DNA of 60,477 nt from DSFO01 sp041640715 (GTDB lineage: Archaea > Thermoproteota > Thermoprotei > Gearchaeales > Gearchaeaceae). Location: contig JBEPZU010000008.1 of assembly GCA_041640715.1 (NCBI GenBank), forward strand, positions 1 through 60,477, read 5' to 3'. Made by a program: the position numbers and the translations under genes. The first letter of the stretch is position 1. Each line of letters opens with the position of its first letter. This document shows positions 26,453-34,602 of the stretch, one piece after another. The notes beneath the pieces were generated by a model. The model was not told the origin of the DNA. It saw only the letters and a list, made by a program, of their open reading frames with translations, and made no database searches.

Positions 26453-27679
26453 ATGCATTTTAAGTATTTGATAATAGGAGGAGGTATAGCCGGTTTTTAT
26501 GCAGCTCAGTCCATAAGAGAAATAGATAAGGAAGGGAGTTTAGCGATAATATCCCAAGAAAGTTATTTGCCCTATGATAGGACTGTATTATCTAAGGGCT
26601 ATCTTGAAGGTAAGATTAGGAGAGATAGCATCTTCTTGAAGAAGAGAGAATATTATGAAAAGAACAAGATAGAACTTATGCTTAACAAAAAAGCAATAGA
26701 GCTCGATGTTGAAGATAATAAGGTTAAGCTCGATGATGGAACTGAAATAGAATTTGAAAAGCTCTTAATAGCTACAGGAGGCTCTCCTAGGAAACTCAAC
26801 GTTGAAGGCTCAGATCTCAAGGGCATATTTTACCTAAGATCTTTAGATGACTGCGAAAGGATAAGAGAAGCCTATGAAGAAGCTAAGAACATAGTTATAG
26901 TAGGAGGCGGATTCATAGGATGTGAAGCTGCTTCAGTTTTTGCTTCTAAGGGGCTTAAAGTCACGATAATAGAGCTCACTGAGCATTTGCTATCTAGAGT
27001 TTTGGATCAAGAAATGAGCATTTTCATCGAGGACTTCCTTAAAAGTAAAGGGGTTGAGATATTTACGAATACCAGTGCTTCAAGATTCGTAGGTGAGGAT
27101 GGAAGGATAAAAGCAGTGGAAACCAATAAAGGAGAATTGATACCTGCAGACTTAGCATTAATAGGAATAGGAATAAATCCTAACGTAGAGCTTGCTAAAC
27201 AAGCAGGGATAAAAGTAGAAAACGGAATAGTAGTTAACGAGTATTTGGAAACTAACATTCAAGGAATATATGCTGCAGGGGACGTAGCGATGTTCTATAG
27301 CACGATATTCAAGAAGTACATGAGAGTAGAACATTATGATGTAGCCCTAAAACAAGGAAAAGTAGCGGGAAAGAACATGGCAGGTCATAGGATACCCTTC
27401 GATGAAGTGCCTTATTTCTTCTCCTATATTTCTGAGCTAAAGATCTATGTATATGGAGAATTGAATAATCAATACAAGAATTTAAGGAGAGGTGAATTGG
27501 ATATCAACAAAGGCTTTCTGAAGTTCTATTTTGAAGGAGATACGCTCAACGCAGTCTTAGCAGTGAATACTTTCAAGGATTTACAACTAGCTAAGGAACT
27601 CATAAAAAAAAGGGCTTTGTTAAAAGATCCTAGTTTGATTCCTAAGCAAGAAATAGAACTTAAGCTAGCTTTTTCTTAG
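26453..27679 (+). CDS. NAD(P)H:FAD oxidoreductase (ferredoxin/rubredoxin reductase-like)
   Basis: In 408 residues there are two Rossmann motifs, YLIIGGGIAGFYAAQSIRE for FAD and NIVIVGGGFIGCEAASVFAS for NAD(P)H, the linker LLIATGGSPRKL, and the FAD contact GIYAAGDVAMF. The layout is that of single-FAD ferredoxin or rubredoxin reductases and AIF-type enzymes. There is no redox-active Cys pair next to the flavin, which argues against thioredoxin or glutathione reductase. The electron acceptor is not known. Its ATG follows the ComA-like stop immediately. Confidence 0.87.
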   Translation: MHFKYLIIGGGIAGFYAAQSIREIDKEGSLAIISQESYLPYDRTVLSKGYLEGKIRRDSIFLKKREYYEKNKIELMLNKKAIELDVEDNKVKLDDGTEIEFEKLLIATGGSPRKLNVEGSDLKGIFYLRSLDDCERIREAYEEAKNIVIVGGGFIGCEAASVFASKGLKVTIIELTEHLLSRVLDQEMSIFIEDFLKSKGVEIFTNTSASRFVGEDGRIKAVETNKGELIPADLALIGIGINPNVELAKQAGIKVENGIVVNEYLETNIQGIYAAGDVAMFYSTIFKKYMRVEHYDVALKQGKVAGKNMAGHRIPFDEVPYFFSYISELKIYVYGELNNQYKNLRRGELDINKGFLKFYFEGDTLNAVLAVNTFKDLQLAKELIKKRALLKDPSLIPKQEIELKLAFS

Positions 27680-27706
27680 ATTTCATGATCAAAAATAAAT
27701 TTAGAA

Positions 27707-29086
27707 ATGCCTTATCGCTATATGTTATCTAATATAAAAGCTAGAATTGCGCAAGAAATTGAGGAACTCAGCAGAAAGCACATAGTTAATACACTACAAA
27801 AGCTTATAGAATTACCAACAGTAGCAGCTTGGGGAGATGTTAATGAAATGCGCAAAGGAGCTGAGCTCGTTTCTTCTTTCTTCAAGGATCTAGGTTTCAA
27901 AGTAGATATTAAAAGCTCGGGAGGAAACCCTGCCGTTTTCGCAGAAATAGGTAAAGGGGATAAGACATTGCTAATTTACAATCACTACGATGTTCAGCCA
28001 CCTGATCCTTTGGAACTTTGGGAAAGCGATCCTTTCAAGCTAGTAGAAAGGAATGGCAAGCTATATGGCAGAGGAGTGGCTGATAATAAAGGTAACATAG
28101 CTGCTAGAATCGCCGCTCTTGAAGCTTTATTGCCTTATATCGATGATCTTAATCTAAGGATCAAATTCATCGTAGAAGGAGAAGAAGAAATAGGTTCGCC
28201 TAGCTTAGAGAAACTGGTTCATGATAACCTCGATTGGTTGAGAGCAGATGGAGGGATATGGGAGACAGCTTATGTTAGGAGGGATGATAGACTTTCCATA
28301 AGTCTTGGTTTTAAAGGCATGCTTTACTTGGAGCTAAAGATCAAAGGTCCTTCTAGAGATGTTCATAGCGGTTATTCTCCAATAATTCCAAATCCTGCAT
28401 GGAGAATGGTTAAGTTATTAACATTGCTTAAGAATGAGGAAGGAAAGGTCCTCATACCTGGGTTTTATGAAGGAATAGAAGAAGAATTCCTAAAGATAAG
28501 TGAAGAATTGATAAAGGAGTTGAAGTATGAAGAATTCGAAAGCATGAAAAACGAACTAAAAATAAAGGAGTTTGTAGGAGGGCTTAGAGGAATTGAAGCT
28601 ATTAAAGCTTTATTTTTAACTCCTTCCTTGAACATTTCAGGCTTATACTCAGGCTATACCGGCAAGGGTTCAAAGACGATAATTCCTTCTGAAGCTGGGG
28701 TTAAGATAGACATAAGGCTTCTGCCCGGTCAAGAACCTAAGTTAATTTTGGATAACTTAATAGCTTATTTAAAGGACAATGGTTTCCAAGATTTAGAAAT
28801 TCAAGTCGAAAGCATGTATAAATCAGGATATACTAGACCAAACGAAAGAATTGTAGAAGCATCTGTAAGAGCTGCAACCCAAGCTTATGGCTTAGAACCT
28901 CAAATCATGACCATGGCTGCAGGCTCAGGACCGATGTATCTTTTCACCAACATAGCCAAGGTTCCCATGACCGGTGCGGGTGTAGGATATTATGGTTCTA
29001 GAGTCCATTCACCCAATGAAAACATAAGAATAGAAGACTTCGTAAAGGGAATCAAACATGTAGCTTTTACTTTGCTAGAGTTTTGA
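27707..29086 (+). CDS. M20-family metallopeptidase (dipeptidase/deacylase-like)
   Basis: The 459-residue enzyme has the two-zinc site of the ArgE/DapE/CNDP group: YNHYDVQPPDPLELW with the His-x-Asp pair, GRGVADNKGN, the catalytic EGEEEIGSPS, and a C-terminal His in GSRVHSPNEN. A lid/dimerisation domain spans about residues 190-330. The PPDPLELW form is typical of carnosinase-like dipeptidases rather than ArgE. Start 27707 has alternatives such as the ATG five codons on. Its TGA is followed directly by the TCA (reverse TGA) of the next gene, so the two stops form TGATCA. Confidence 0.9.
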   Translation: MPYRYMLSNIKARIAQEIEELSRKHIVNTLQKLIELPTVAAWGDVNEMRKGAELVSSFFKDLGFKVDIKSSGGNPAVFAEIGKGDKTLLIYNHYDVQPPDPLELWESDPFKLVERNGKLYGRGVADNKGNIAARIAALEALLPYIDDLNLRIKFIVEGEEEIGSPSLEKLVHDNLDWLRADGGIWETAYVRRDDRLSISLGFKGMLYLELKIKGPSRDVHSGYSPIIPNPAWRMVKLLTLLKNEEGKVLIPGFYEGIEEEFLKISEELIKELKYEEFESMKNELKIKEFVGGLRGIEAIKALFLTPSLNISGLYSGYTGKGSKTIIPSEAGVKIDIRLLPGQEPKLILDNLIAYLKDNGFQDLEIQVESMYKSGYTRPNERIVEASVRAATQAYGLEPQIMTMAAGSGPMYLFTNIAKVPMTGAGVGYYGSRVHSPNENIRIEDFVKGIKHVAFTLLEF

Positions 29087-30268
29087 TCATCTTATCTTCG
29101 TCATTGGGATTTTCTTCTCAGAACCTTCAACGATTCTAATCGAAGTAAGCCAAACAGTATTTACAGGCGGCTTAGAATCCGTTATTATCCTTAGTTTTGT
29201 ATCGTTCAACTTATCCAAGATACCATAGCTAGTTATCTTCCCTTCCTTTTCGATACCTACCAACATTCCTTCTAAGACTGAAGAAGGTAAGCTTACGGAA
29301 TTCAGTATTTCGTTGACCAAAATTGTATCTTCCTTTGAATAGTATATCTTGATCTTGAATCCGTCTTCTGACTTCTTGATCAAAGTAGTTCCCTCAATGT
29401 TCAATCCAGAGTAAATCCTCCCTAAGAATCCCAAATTCGTTTCCTTCAAATCTAGTGTTATTTTAGATAGATAATGAAGGAATTTAGAATATTGCATCTC
29501 TCTTCTCATCAATCTCGTTAGTTTGCTCTTAGAAACCCCTATTGGCATGCTCAAAGGTATTATCTTAAAACCTAGATCAGAGAATCTGGCTTGTAAATTT
29601 TCATCGCCTATTAGGAATATAGCATCTGGTTTGACTTCTTTTATGAGCTTTCGCTTATATATGATTCCTTGACCTTCTACGTAGCCATCTGTATTTATTA
29701 TGATGAAATCAGAGTTTTTCAAGAATTCAAGAGCCTTTAGAATGCATTTAATTAGGAAATCTTCATCGAAGCTAACATCTATGAAACCTACTGCTACAAC
29801 GTGATCCGCAACCAAATCCCTTAAGTCAAATATACCTTCTTTTAGTATCTTGCAACCTATGAAAGAAGGAGGTGTTAGATCTGCTTGTCCTACATCTCCA
29901 TCGAGAACCCCTACTGCAAGAGCTTTCTTTAGCGCATGATTGGCCAAAAGCACAGTCAAGGTGCTCTTTCCTGAATCTGTTGGACCTATTATCAAAGCTT
30001 TCTTGATCTCCTTTCCGAAGCCTTCTATGTGTTTGTTTATCTCTTCCATCCATATGGCGGATCCTAAGCCTCCAGAATGTACTTCATACTCTGCATCTTC
30101 ATATAATAAGAGTTTCATCGAACAAGATTCTTCATTTGTTTCTATAGGTAATGCCTTGCCTTTTCTAACAACTAGTTCTTTGAAATCCTTTCCTAAACAG
30201 AAAGCTTCACCTGAGAACATTTTAACTAGAGCAGGTCCTCTAACTAATAATACTTCTCCTCTATGCAA
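29087..30268 (-). CDS. Clp1/Nol9/Grc3-type polynucleotide 5'-hydroxyl kinase
   Basis: The 393-residue protein has a short N-terminal beta domain, a Walker A motif GPTDSGKST at residues 95-103, VGVLDGDVGQADLTPP (Walker B region), and the lid stretch TDGYVEGQG, followed by a C-terminal domain. This is the archaeal Clp1 family; the Pyrococcus member phosphorylates RNA 5'-OH ends, and the protein may serve tRNA or rRNA processing. The first codon is TTG (30268). Only 57 nt separate it from the likely start of the divergent transporter at 30326, and the two seem to share a TTTAAA element. Confidence 0.9.
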   Translation of the reverse strand: MHRGEVLLVRGPALVKMFSGEAFCLGKDFKELVVRKGKALPIETNEESCSMKLLLYEDAEYEVHSGGLGSAIWMEEINKHIEGFGKEIKKALIIGPTDSGKSTLTVLLANHALKKALAVGVLDGDVGQADLTPPSFIGCKILKEGIFDLRDLVADHVVAVGFIDVSFDEDFLIKCILKALEFLKNSDFIIINTDGYVEGQGIIYKRKLIKEVKPDAIFLIGDENLQARFSDLGFKIIPLSMPIGVSKSKLTRLMRREMQYSKFLHYLSKITLDLKETNLGFLGRIYSGLNIEGTTLIKKSEDGFKIKIYYSKEDTILVNEILNSVSLPSSVLEGMLVGIEKEGKITSYGILDKLNDTKLRIITDSKPPVNTVWLTSIRIVEGSEKKIPMTKIR

Positions 30269-30294
30269 CGTGATTAAAATTTCCCTTCTAATAT

Positions 30295-30300
30295 GTTTAA
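30295..30300. promoter_or_regulatory. Shared palindromic TATA element of two divergent genes
   Basis: TTTAAA lies about 28 nt before ATG 30326 on the plus strand and about 30 nt before TTG 30268 on the minus strand. Being its own reverse complement, it could place TBP for both genes. This rests on spacing alone. Confidence 0.4.
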
Positions 30301-30325
30301 ATCGAAAATCTCAAAAATTAAACTT

Positions 30326-31489
30326 ATGCTATTTAGGTTCATAATACCTTTTGCTTTATTATCTATATCATTAACTTCTTTCTTCGCTGATATAACATAT
30401 GAAGGAGCTAGATCTGTGCTAGGAATTTATCTTGGTTTTTTGGGCGCTTCAGCCTTAATAATAGGCGTCATTAATGTAGGAGAATTTCTTGGATATGTTA
30501 CTAGATTGCTAAGCGGTTATGTTATATCAAAGAAGAGGAGCATAAAGCTATTTTGGTTTCTGCTCTATTCTGGATATTTTTTGAATCTAACAGTAGTACC
30601 TTTATTGGCTTTTGCAGGGAATTACGCATTGGCTTTATTACTCTCAATCCTAGAAAGGATAGGCAAGGGCATTAGAACTCCTATAAGGGATTATTTGATC
30701 GCTGAGATTTCTGCGAAAATAGGTAGAGGTAAGGGCTTTGGTTTCCATGAAGCGCTTGATCAAGCAGGAGCATTCGTAGGTCCTGCGATAATTTCTTCAA
30801 TACTTCTATTGCAAGGGAGCTATTTCTTGGCTTTCCTGCTATTAATAATACCCGCTTCTCTTTCGATGTTATTCCTTTATACAACCCAAAAGAATACAGG
30901 AGATATCAAGCTAGAAGTAGTAAATCCTAGTTCCAAGGAAAAGCTAGATAAGAGATTTTGGATATACACCGCTTCCATGTGCTTTTTATCGATCGCTTTA
31001 ATACCTTGGCCAATAGCGTCATATCACCTAAAATTCAGCTTCTCGTTACAGGATTTCATGATCGCTCTTTTTTACTCAATAGTCATGGCTTCAGACGGCA
31101 TCTTTTCAATACCTCTTGGAATAGCTTATGATAAGTTTCGCTTTTCTTTCATATTGCTAATGCCTTTGATAACCTTTATAGTAACCTTTATGTACCTTTA
31201 CTATGGAGAGATTACAACGCTAATAATTGCTTCTATTGTATTAGGTGTTATAATTAACTTCAACGAAAGTGTAATGCGAGCTATAGTAGCAGACTTGACA
31301 GATAAGCAAAATAGAGCCTATGCATATGGCACATTCGGTTTCTTCTTTGGCTTGGCAAGTTTAATCGCAGGTTTTCTGTATGGTTTCCTATATAACTTTG
31401 GAATTCTCTATCTAGTATTGCTTTCTTTAATATCTGCAATTGTAGCCTTAATGCTCTTCTTATTCCTTATGACCAAGCGAAGTGGTTAG
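30326..31489 (+). CDS. Major facilitator superfamily transporter
   Basis: The protein has about 12 membrane segments. Loop 2-3 reads GYVTRLLSGYVISKKRS and a conserved stretch ERIGKGIRTPIRDYLIAE follows, a pattern seen in archaeal MFS permeases of unknown cargo. The open frame extends up to 30293, but ATG 30326 is preferred: it starts MLFRFIIPFALLSI directly at the first membrane segment, has TTTAAATC about 26 nt upstream, and avoids overlap with the divergent kinase promoter. The predicted length is 387 residues. Confidence 0.85.
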   Translation: MLFRFIIPFALLSISLTSFFADITYEGARSVLGIYLGFLGASALIIGVINVGEFLGYVTRLLSGYVISKKRSIKLFWFLLYSGYFLNLTVVPLLAFAGNYALALLLSILERIGKGIRTPIRDYLIAEISAKIGRGKGFGFHEALDQAGAFVGPAIISSILLLQGSYFLAFLLLIIPASLSMLFLYTTQKNTGDIKLEVVNPSSKEKLDKRFWIYTASMCFLSIALIPWPIASYHLKFSFSLQDFMIALFYSIVMASDGIFSIPLGIAYDKFRFSFILLMPLITFIVTFMYLYYGEITTLIIASIVLGVIINFNESVMRAIVADLTDKQNRAYAYGTFGFFFGLASLIAGFLYGFLYNFGILYLVLLSLISAIVALMLFLFLMTKRSG

Positions 31490-31499
31490 CTTATACAGA

Positions 31500-31520
31500 T
31501 TTATAAAAAAATTTATATGG
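31500..31520 (+). promoter_or_regulatory. Two TATA-like elements before a 33-codon ORF
   Basis: TTTATAAAA (31500-31508) and ATTTATATG (31511-31519) lie in tandem. The second is about 26 nt upstream of the ATG at 31541, the spacing of a leaderless start. Confidence 0.45.
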
Positions 31521-31540
31521 AAAGCTAAGATTTAATTCGC

Positions 31541-31642
31541 ATGAAAGAAGGAAGTAGAGACCACAAACGTTTCTGTCGATACGTAAATTATGCTAGGGAG
31601 AACCAACGATCTGCTAAAAGCAAAGCGTTTTCCATATCCTAA
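31541..31642 (+). CDS. Possible small basic protein, 33 residues
   Basis: An ORF starting MKEGSRDHKRFCRYVNYARE is basic and ends with TAA two bases before the next gene's ATG. A TATA-like element sits at leaderless distance upstream. It may be a true small protein, a leader peptide that couples translation into the downstream membrane protein, or chance. No family is recognised. Confidence 0.35.
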   Translation: MKEGSRDHKRFCRYVNYARENQRSAKSKAFSIS

Positions 31643-31644
31643 AA

Positions 31645-32673
31645 ATGTCGCGCTCTATAAGAAATAGTTGGGAACTAGCTGTAGCTTGTTTTAGAATACT
31701 AGCTAAGGATAAGGAATTGCTCCTTTATCCCCTCGTCCTAGCAAGTATCCTAGCATTATTCTTCCTCGCTTTAGCATTCAGTCTCTTCTTTAACTTCAAC
31801 ATCTTTTTATTTCTTTTGATATTCGCAATACTCGTGGGTCCAATATTGTTCACGTTCTTGGGAATATTTTTCGAGGCTGCAGTGGTTGGAAACGCTTCTA
31901 TCAGACTTCAAGGAGGAGATCCTAAGTTCAAGGATGGCTTGAGTGTTGCTAGGAAAAATGCCTCTCGTTTATTACGCTGGTCTTTAATAGTGCTTTTAGT
32001 GAGTATAATTTTAGGATTCATTTCAGGAATGTTCAAGAAAGGACCTGCCGGTCCTGGGTCAACAGTTAGGGTTGGAGGTTTACCACCTATGCGCGTTTCA
32101 AGCTTCGCATACAATACTAGGTCTTACAAGCATGACGCAATTGGAACAGGTATAGGAATACCTACAGGAGAAATAGGCATAGGCGATATAATCTCAGGCG
32201 TTTTAGGAATGGCTTGGCATATCGCTACGTTTTTCGTCATACCGGTCATGTTGTACGAGAAGCTATCGCCTACTAAAGCTCTGGTTAGAAGCGTAGAGAT
32301 AATCAAGAAGCAATGGAAGGAATCGCTTATTCTAATATTAAGTTTTAAAGCAATATTCTGGCTCTTATCCGGATTGGGCGTAATCTTTATTTTAATAGGT
32401 TTAATCTTACAAAATCCAGCTATATTACAAAATCCCAGTGCAGTAGAGTTAACCTTACAAAATCCTCCCTATGCTCTAGTAGCAGGGATAGTAGCAGCTA
32501 TAATTTATTGGTTTTTGCTAGCATGCCTTAATTTCACCTTTAAAGGAATACTGAGAGCAGTTCTTTATGAATTCTCTAGAAAAGGTCAAACTGAAGTTAT
32601 ACAAACACCAAAAGCACAAGAATTCAGTAGTTTAAGTAATCTCATCAGCACATTTCAAAAAACTATCGCCTGA
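31645..32673 (+). CDS. Polytopic membrane protein, DUF6159-like
   Basis: The 342-residue protein begins SRSIRNSWELAVACFRILAK followed by KELLLYPLVLASIL, a pattern typical of DUF6159-type membrane proteins, and has about six membrane segments. A Gly/Pro-rich loop (about 130-180) lies between segments three and four, and VMLYEKLSPTKALVRSVEIIKKQW is the second conserved region. A short internal repeat of LQNP occurs near residue 255-272. Function unknown. It starts 2 nt after the 33-residue ORF. Confidence 0.65.
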   Translation: MSRSIRNSWELAVACFRILAKDKELLLYPLVLASILALFFLALAFSLFFNFNIFLFLLIFAILVGPILFTFLGIFFEAAVVGNASIRLQGGDPKFKDGLSVARKNASRLLRWSLIVLLVSIILGFISGMFKKGPAGPGSTVRVGGLPPMRVSSFAYNTRSYKHDAIGTGIGIPTGEIGIGDIISGVLGMAWHIATFFVIPVMLYEKLSPTKALVRSVEIIKKQWKESLILILSFKAIFWLLSGLGVIFILIGLILQNPAILQNPSAVELTLQNPPYALVAGIVAAIIYWFLLACLNFTFKGILRAVLYEFSRKGQTEVIQTPKAQEFSSLSNLISTFQKTIA

Positions 32674-32892
32674 GAATTAAAAATAAACAATCAAAAGCTA
32701 TTTAAGTAATTTTTTGCAATAGTTTTTAATTAAATTTTATAAATAATTGGCTTTCTGTAATTCATTTAATAAGTAAAAAATTAGGAAAATGAAGCAATTT
32801 TACATGTTTTTAAAACAAACAGGATTTCGATGTTTTCAAAACAGTTGAGAAGATAGCAGCTCAAGACAATACTATTTAAACTACAAAATTGC

Positions 32893-33414
32893 TTAAGATG
32901 TATATTTCTGCAATTTACTAGCGAGCTCGCTATAAGAGACTTCACCTTCGATTCTCTCTACAATCTTGAAGTTTTTGTCTATTATGAAATACGTCGGTGT
33001 TCCTCGAACGTCATACAATTTATATGCTGAGCGTGTATCGTAAAGATGAAGCCAATTAGATTTGTAAGTTTTTAAGAAATTGACCGTTCTATTCAGGTCT
33101 GTGTTAACGTTAAGCATGACCGTTATCACTACTACTCCTTTGTTTTTGAAGTTTTCATTTATTTGAGCTATTACATCAGCCATGTTTTGACAATGAGGAC
33201 ACCATTCAACTGCGAATTCGAGTAATATCACCTTTCCCTTAAAATCTGAAAGCTTGATATAACTCCCAGTTAATCCGCTTGAATCTATAACTGGTAACTC
33301 GAAATCTTGAGCCTGAGAAGGTGTAGAAGATTGACTTAAGCTCAACAGGAGTATGCTAGCTATAAATGCAACGAATACTGTTAAAGCTAATAGTTTTAGA
33401 TGACTTTTCTTCAT
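32893..33414 (-). CDS. Secreted or anchored thioredoxin-like protein (TlpA/ResA type)
   Basis: The 173-residue protein has a signal/anchor segment (LKLLALTVFVAFIASILLL), a linker, and a thioredoxin fold with FELPVIDSSGLTGSYIKLSDF, the redox motif EWCPHCQ and the cis-Pro loop RGTPTYFII. TlpA-type proteins reduce or transfer disulfides outside the cytoplasmic membrane, for example on cytochrome or copper proteins. The CPHC active site is more oxidising in type than CGPC. It stands alone on its strand with gaps of about 200 nt on both sides. Confidence 0.87.
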   Translation of the reverse strand: MKKSHLKLLALTVFVAFIASILLLSLSQSSTPSQAQDFELPVIDSSGLTGSYIKLSDFKGKVILLEFAVEWCPHCQNMADVIAQINENFKNKGVVVITVMLNVNTDLNRTVNFLKTYKSNWLHLYDTRSAYKLYDVRGTPTYFIIDKNFKIVERIEGEVSYSELASKLQKYTS

Positions 33415-33616
33415 AAATCTTTTTTAGTATCAAAATTATATATAATTAAGGGCATTTCCCAATTCTATTGATTTTTAGCACAAATTCAAGAACAAATCTC
33501 CGTGATTTAAGTTTACCTTTAATTATTTAATAAAGATCGATAGAAAGTATGGAAATTATTGATTTCAAGAATTTCTTTCTTAATTTTTAAAAGTTACAAA
33601 AAAATTTAATTAAAAA

Positions 33617-34168
33617 CTATTGAGGTGTGGATCCTGCTGGTGCTGCTGGTGGTGTATAGGTTTCAGGCAAGGAAAAGAAGGCAATTATGAGGAAAATAAG
33701 CCCTATCAATATTATTATGTAGCCTATTACAATAATCGATAATATAGCGCCTATGAATAATAGTGTAGCTGCTGTTTTAAAGTAATCTATCTTAAAAGTA
33801 TCTCCTACTTCGATTAAACTTTTCCTAAAAAATAATACTCCTAGTATTGTTAAAGCCGCTCCTGCGACCAACAAAATAATCCCTATCAACAACTGAACTA
33901 AGCCCCAGCCCCCATATGGCCAATATATAAATGCAAATGGAGCAAAAAAGAAGAATGAAAAAGCTGAATATGCAACTATAACTGTTCCTATCATAAAAAT
34001 TATAGCACCGTAAAGTGCATTTTGAAATATTGAAGGTTTCTTGGTTTCATCAGAGATGTATTTCAAAGCTATAAGTACTAGGATATATCCTACTATACTT
34101 ACAAAAGGCACTAGTGCCAATACAGAACCTATTCCTCCTAGCATTTTCGCATCTTTTACACCTGGCAT
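33617..34168 (-). CDS. Archaeal membrane protein, DUF996-like
   Basis: The 183-residue protein has about five membrane segments, a start GVKDAKMLGGIGSVLALVP, and LIALKYISDETKKPSIFQNALYG between segments 2 and 3, the conserved region of the DUF996 family of archaeal membrane proteins. A Pro/Ala-rich tail (TYTPPAAPAGSTPQ) closes it. Function unknown. An AT-rich region of about 190 nt and a hairpin element at 34326-34406 lie upstream. Confidence 0.65.
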   Translation of the reverse strand: MPGVKDAKMLGGIGSVLALVPFVSIVGYILVLIALKYISDETKKPSIFQNALYGAIIFMIGTVIVAYSAFSFFFFAPFAFIYWPYGGWGLVQLLIGIILLVAGAALTILGVLFFRKSLIEVGDTFKIDYFKTAATLLFIGAILSIIVIGYIIILIGLIFLIIAFFSLPETYTPPAAPAGSTPQ

Positions 34169-34470
34169 GTTTAAAAGAAATATTTTCTACAATTATATAA
34201 AGCTTTTGCTTTGAAAAATTTTGATTAAAATATCTAATAACAATTTGAATATTTGAAAAACTTCTTTGAGCTTAAGCATTTTCTAAAGCTATTAAAGAGA
34301 ATTTCTATCGATTTATAAAAAGAACAGAATTTTCTATTATTACAACAAGGGTTTGTTGCTATGCTTTCATTCTTGCTAGGTTCTAGGAAAGCAACAAAGG
34401 AATTCTGAGGAATTTAAAACCACCTAGCTTAGGAAAAATAAAACCCTAGTTACCTTTAAAAACGAGGCAT
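34169..34470. other. Intergenic region holding a foldable element
   Basis: No protein is visible. AGAATT (34326-34331) and AATTCT (34401-34406) enclose a helix in which TTTGTT/AACAAA and GCTTTC/GAAAGC stack with a 5-nt bulge, capped by CTAG-GTT-CTAG (34376-34386). An ATTTATAAAA box at 34311-34320 precedes it. It may be a small RNA or leader upstream of the ORF at 34471. Confidence 0.4.
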
Positions 34471-34602
34471 ATGATGTTAGATTCTGAAGAAAGGAAGAAA
34501 ATGGACATGAAAGAACTTGTAAGAATGTCTTTAGTAATAGAAGAATATGAAAACATAAAGAATTATTTTAGCGAAGCTTTGAATTCAATTAAAAAAATTT
34601 AA
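34471..34602 (+). CDS. Small helical protein, 43 residues
   Basis: An open frame starting at ATG 34471 or 34474 encodes a charged, helix-prone protein: LDSEERKKMDMKELVRMSL, then VIEEYENIKNYFSEAL. GAGG at 34464-34467 is a plausible ribosome-binding site, better placed for the second ATG. It overlaps the end of the convergent permease gene by 4 nt, the habit of true gene pairs in this window. No family is recognised. Confidence 0.5.
   Translation: MMLDSEERKKMDMKELVRMSLVIEEYENIKNYFSEALNSIKKI

Noticed and set aside
30293..30325. ATG 30293 as start of the MFS transporter
   Set aside because: It would place the start on top of the TATA element and add a basic 11-residue extension; ATG 30326 fits promoter spacing and the first membrane segment.
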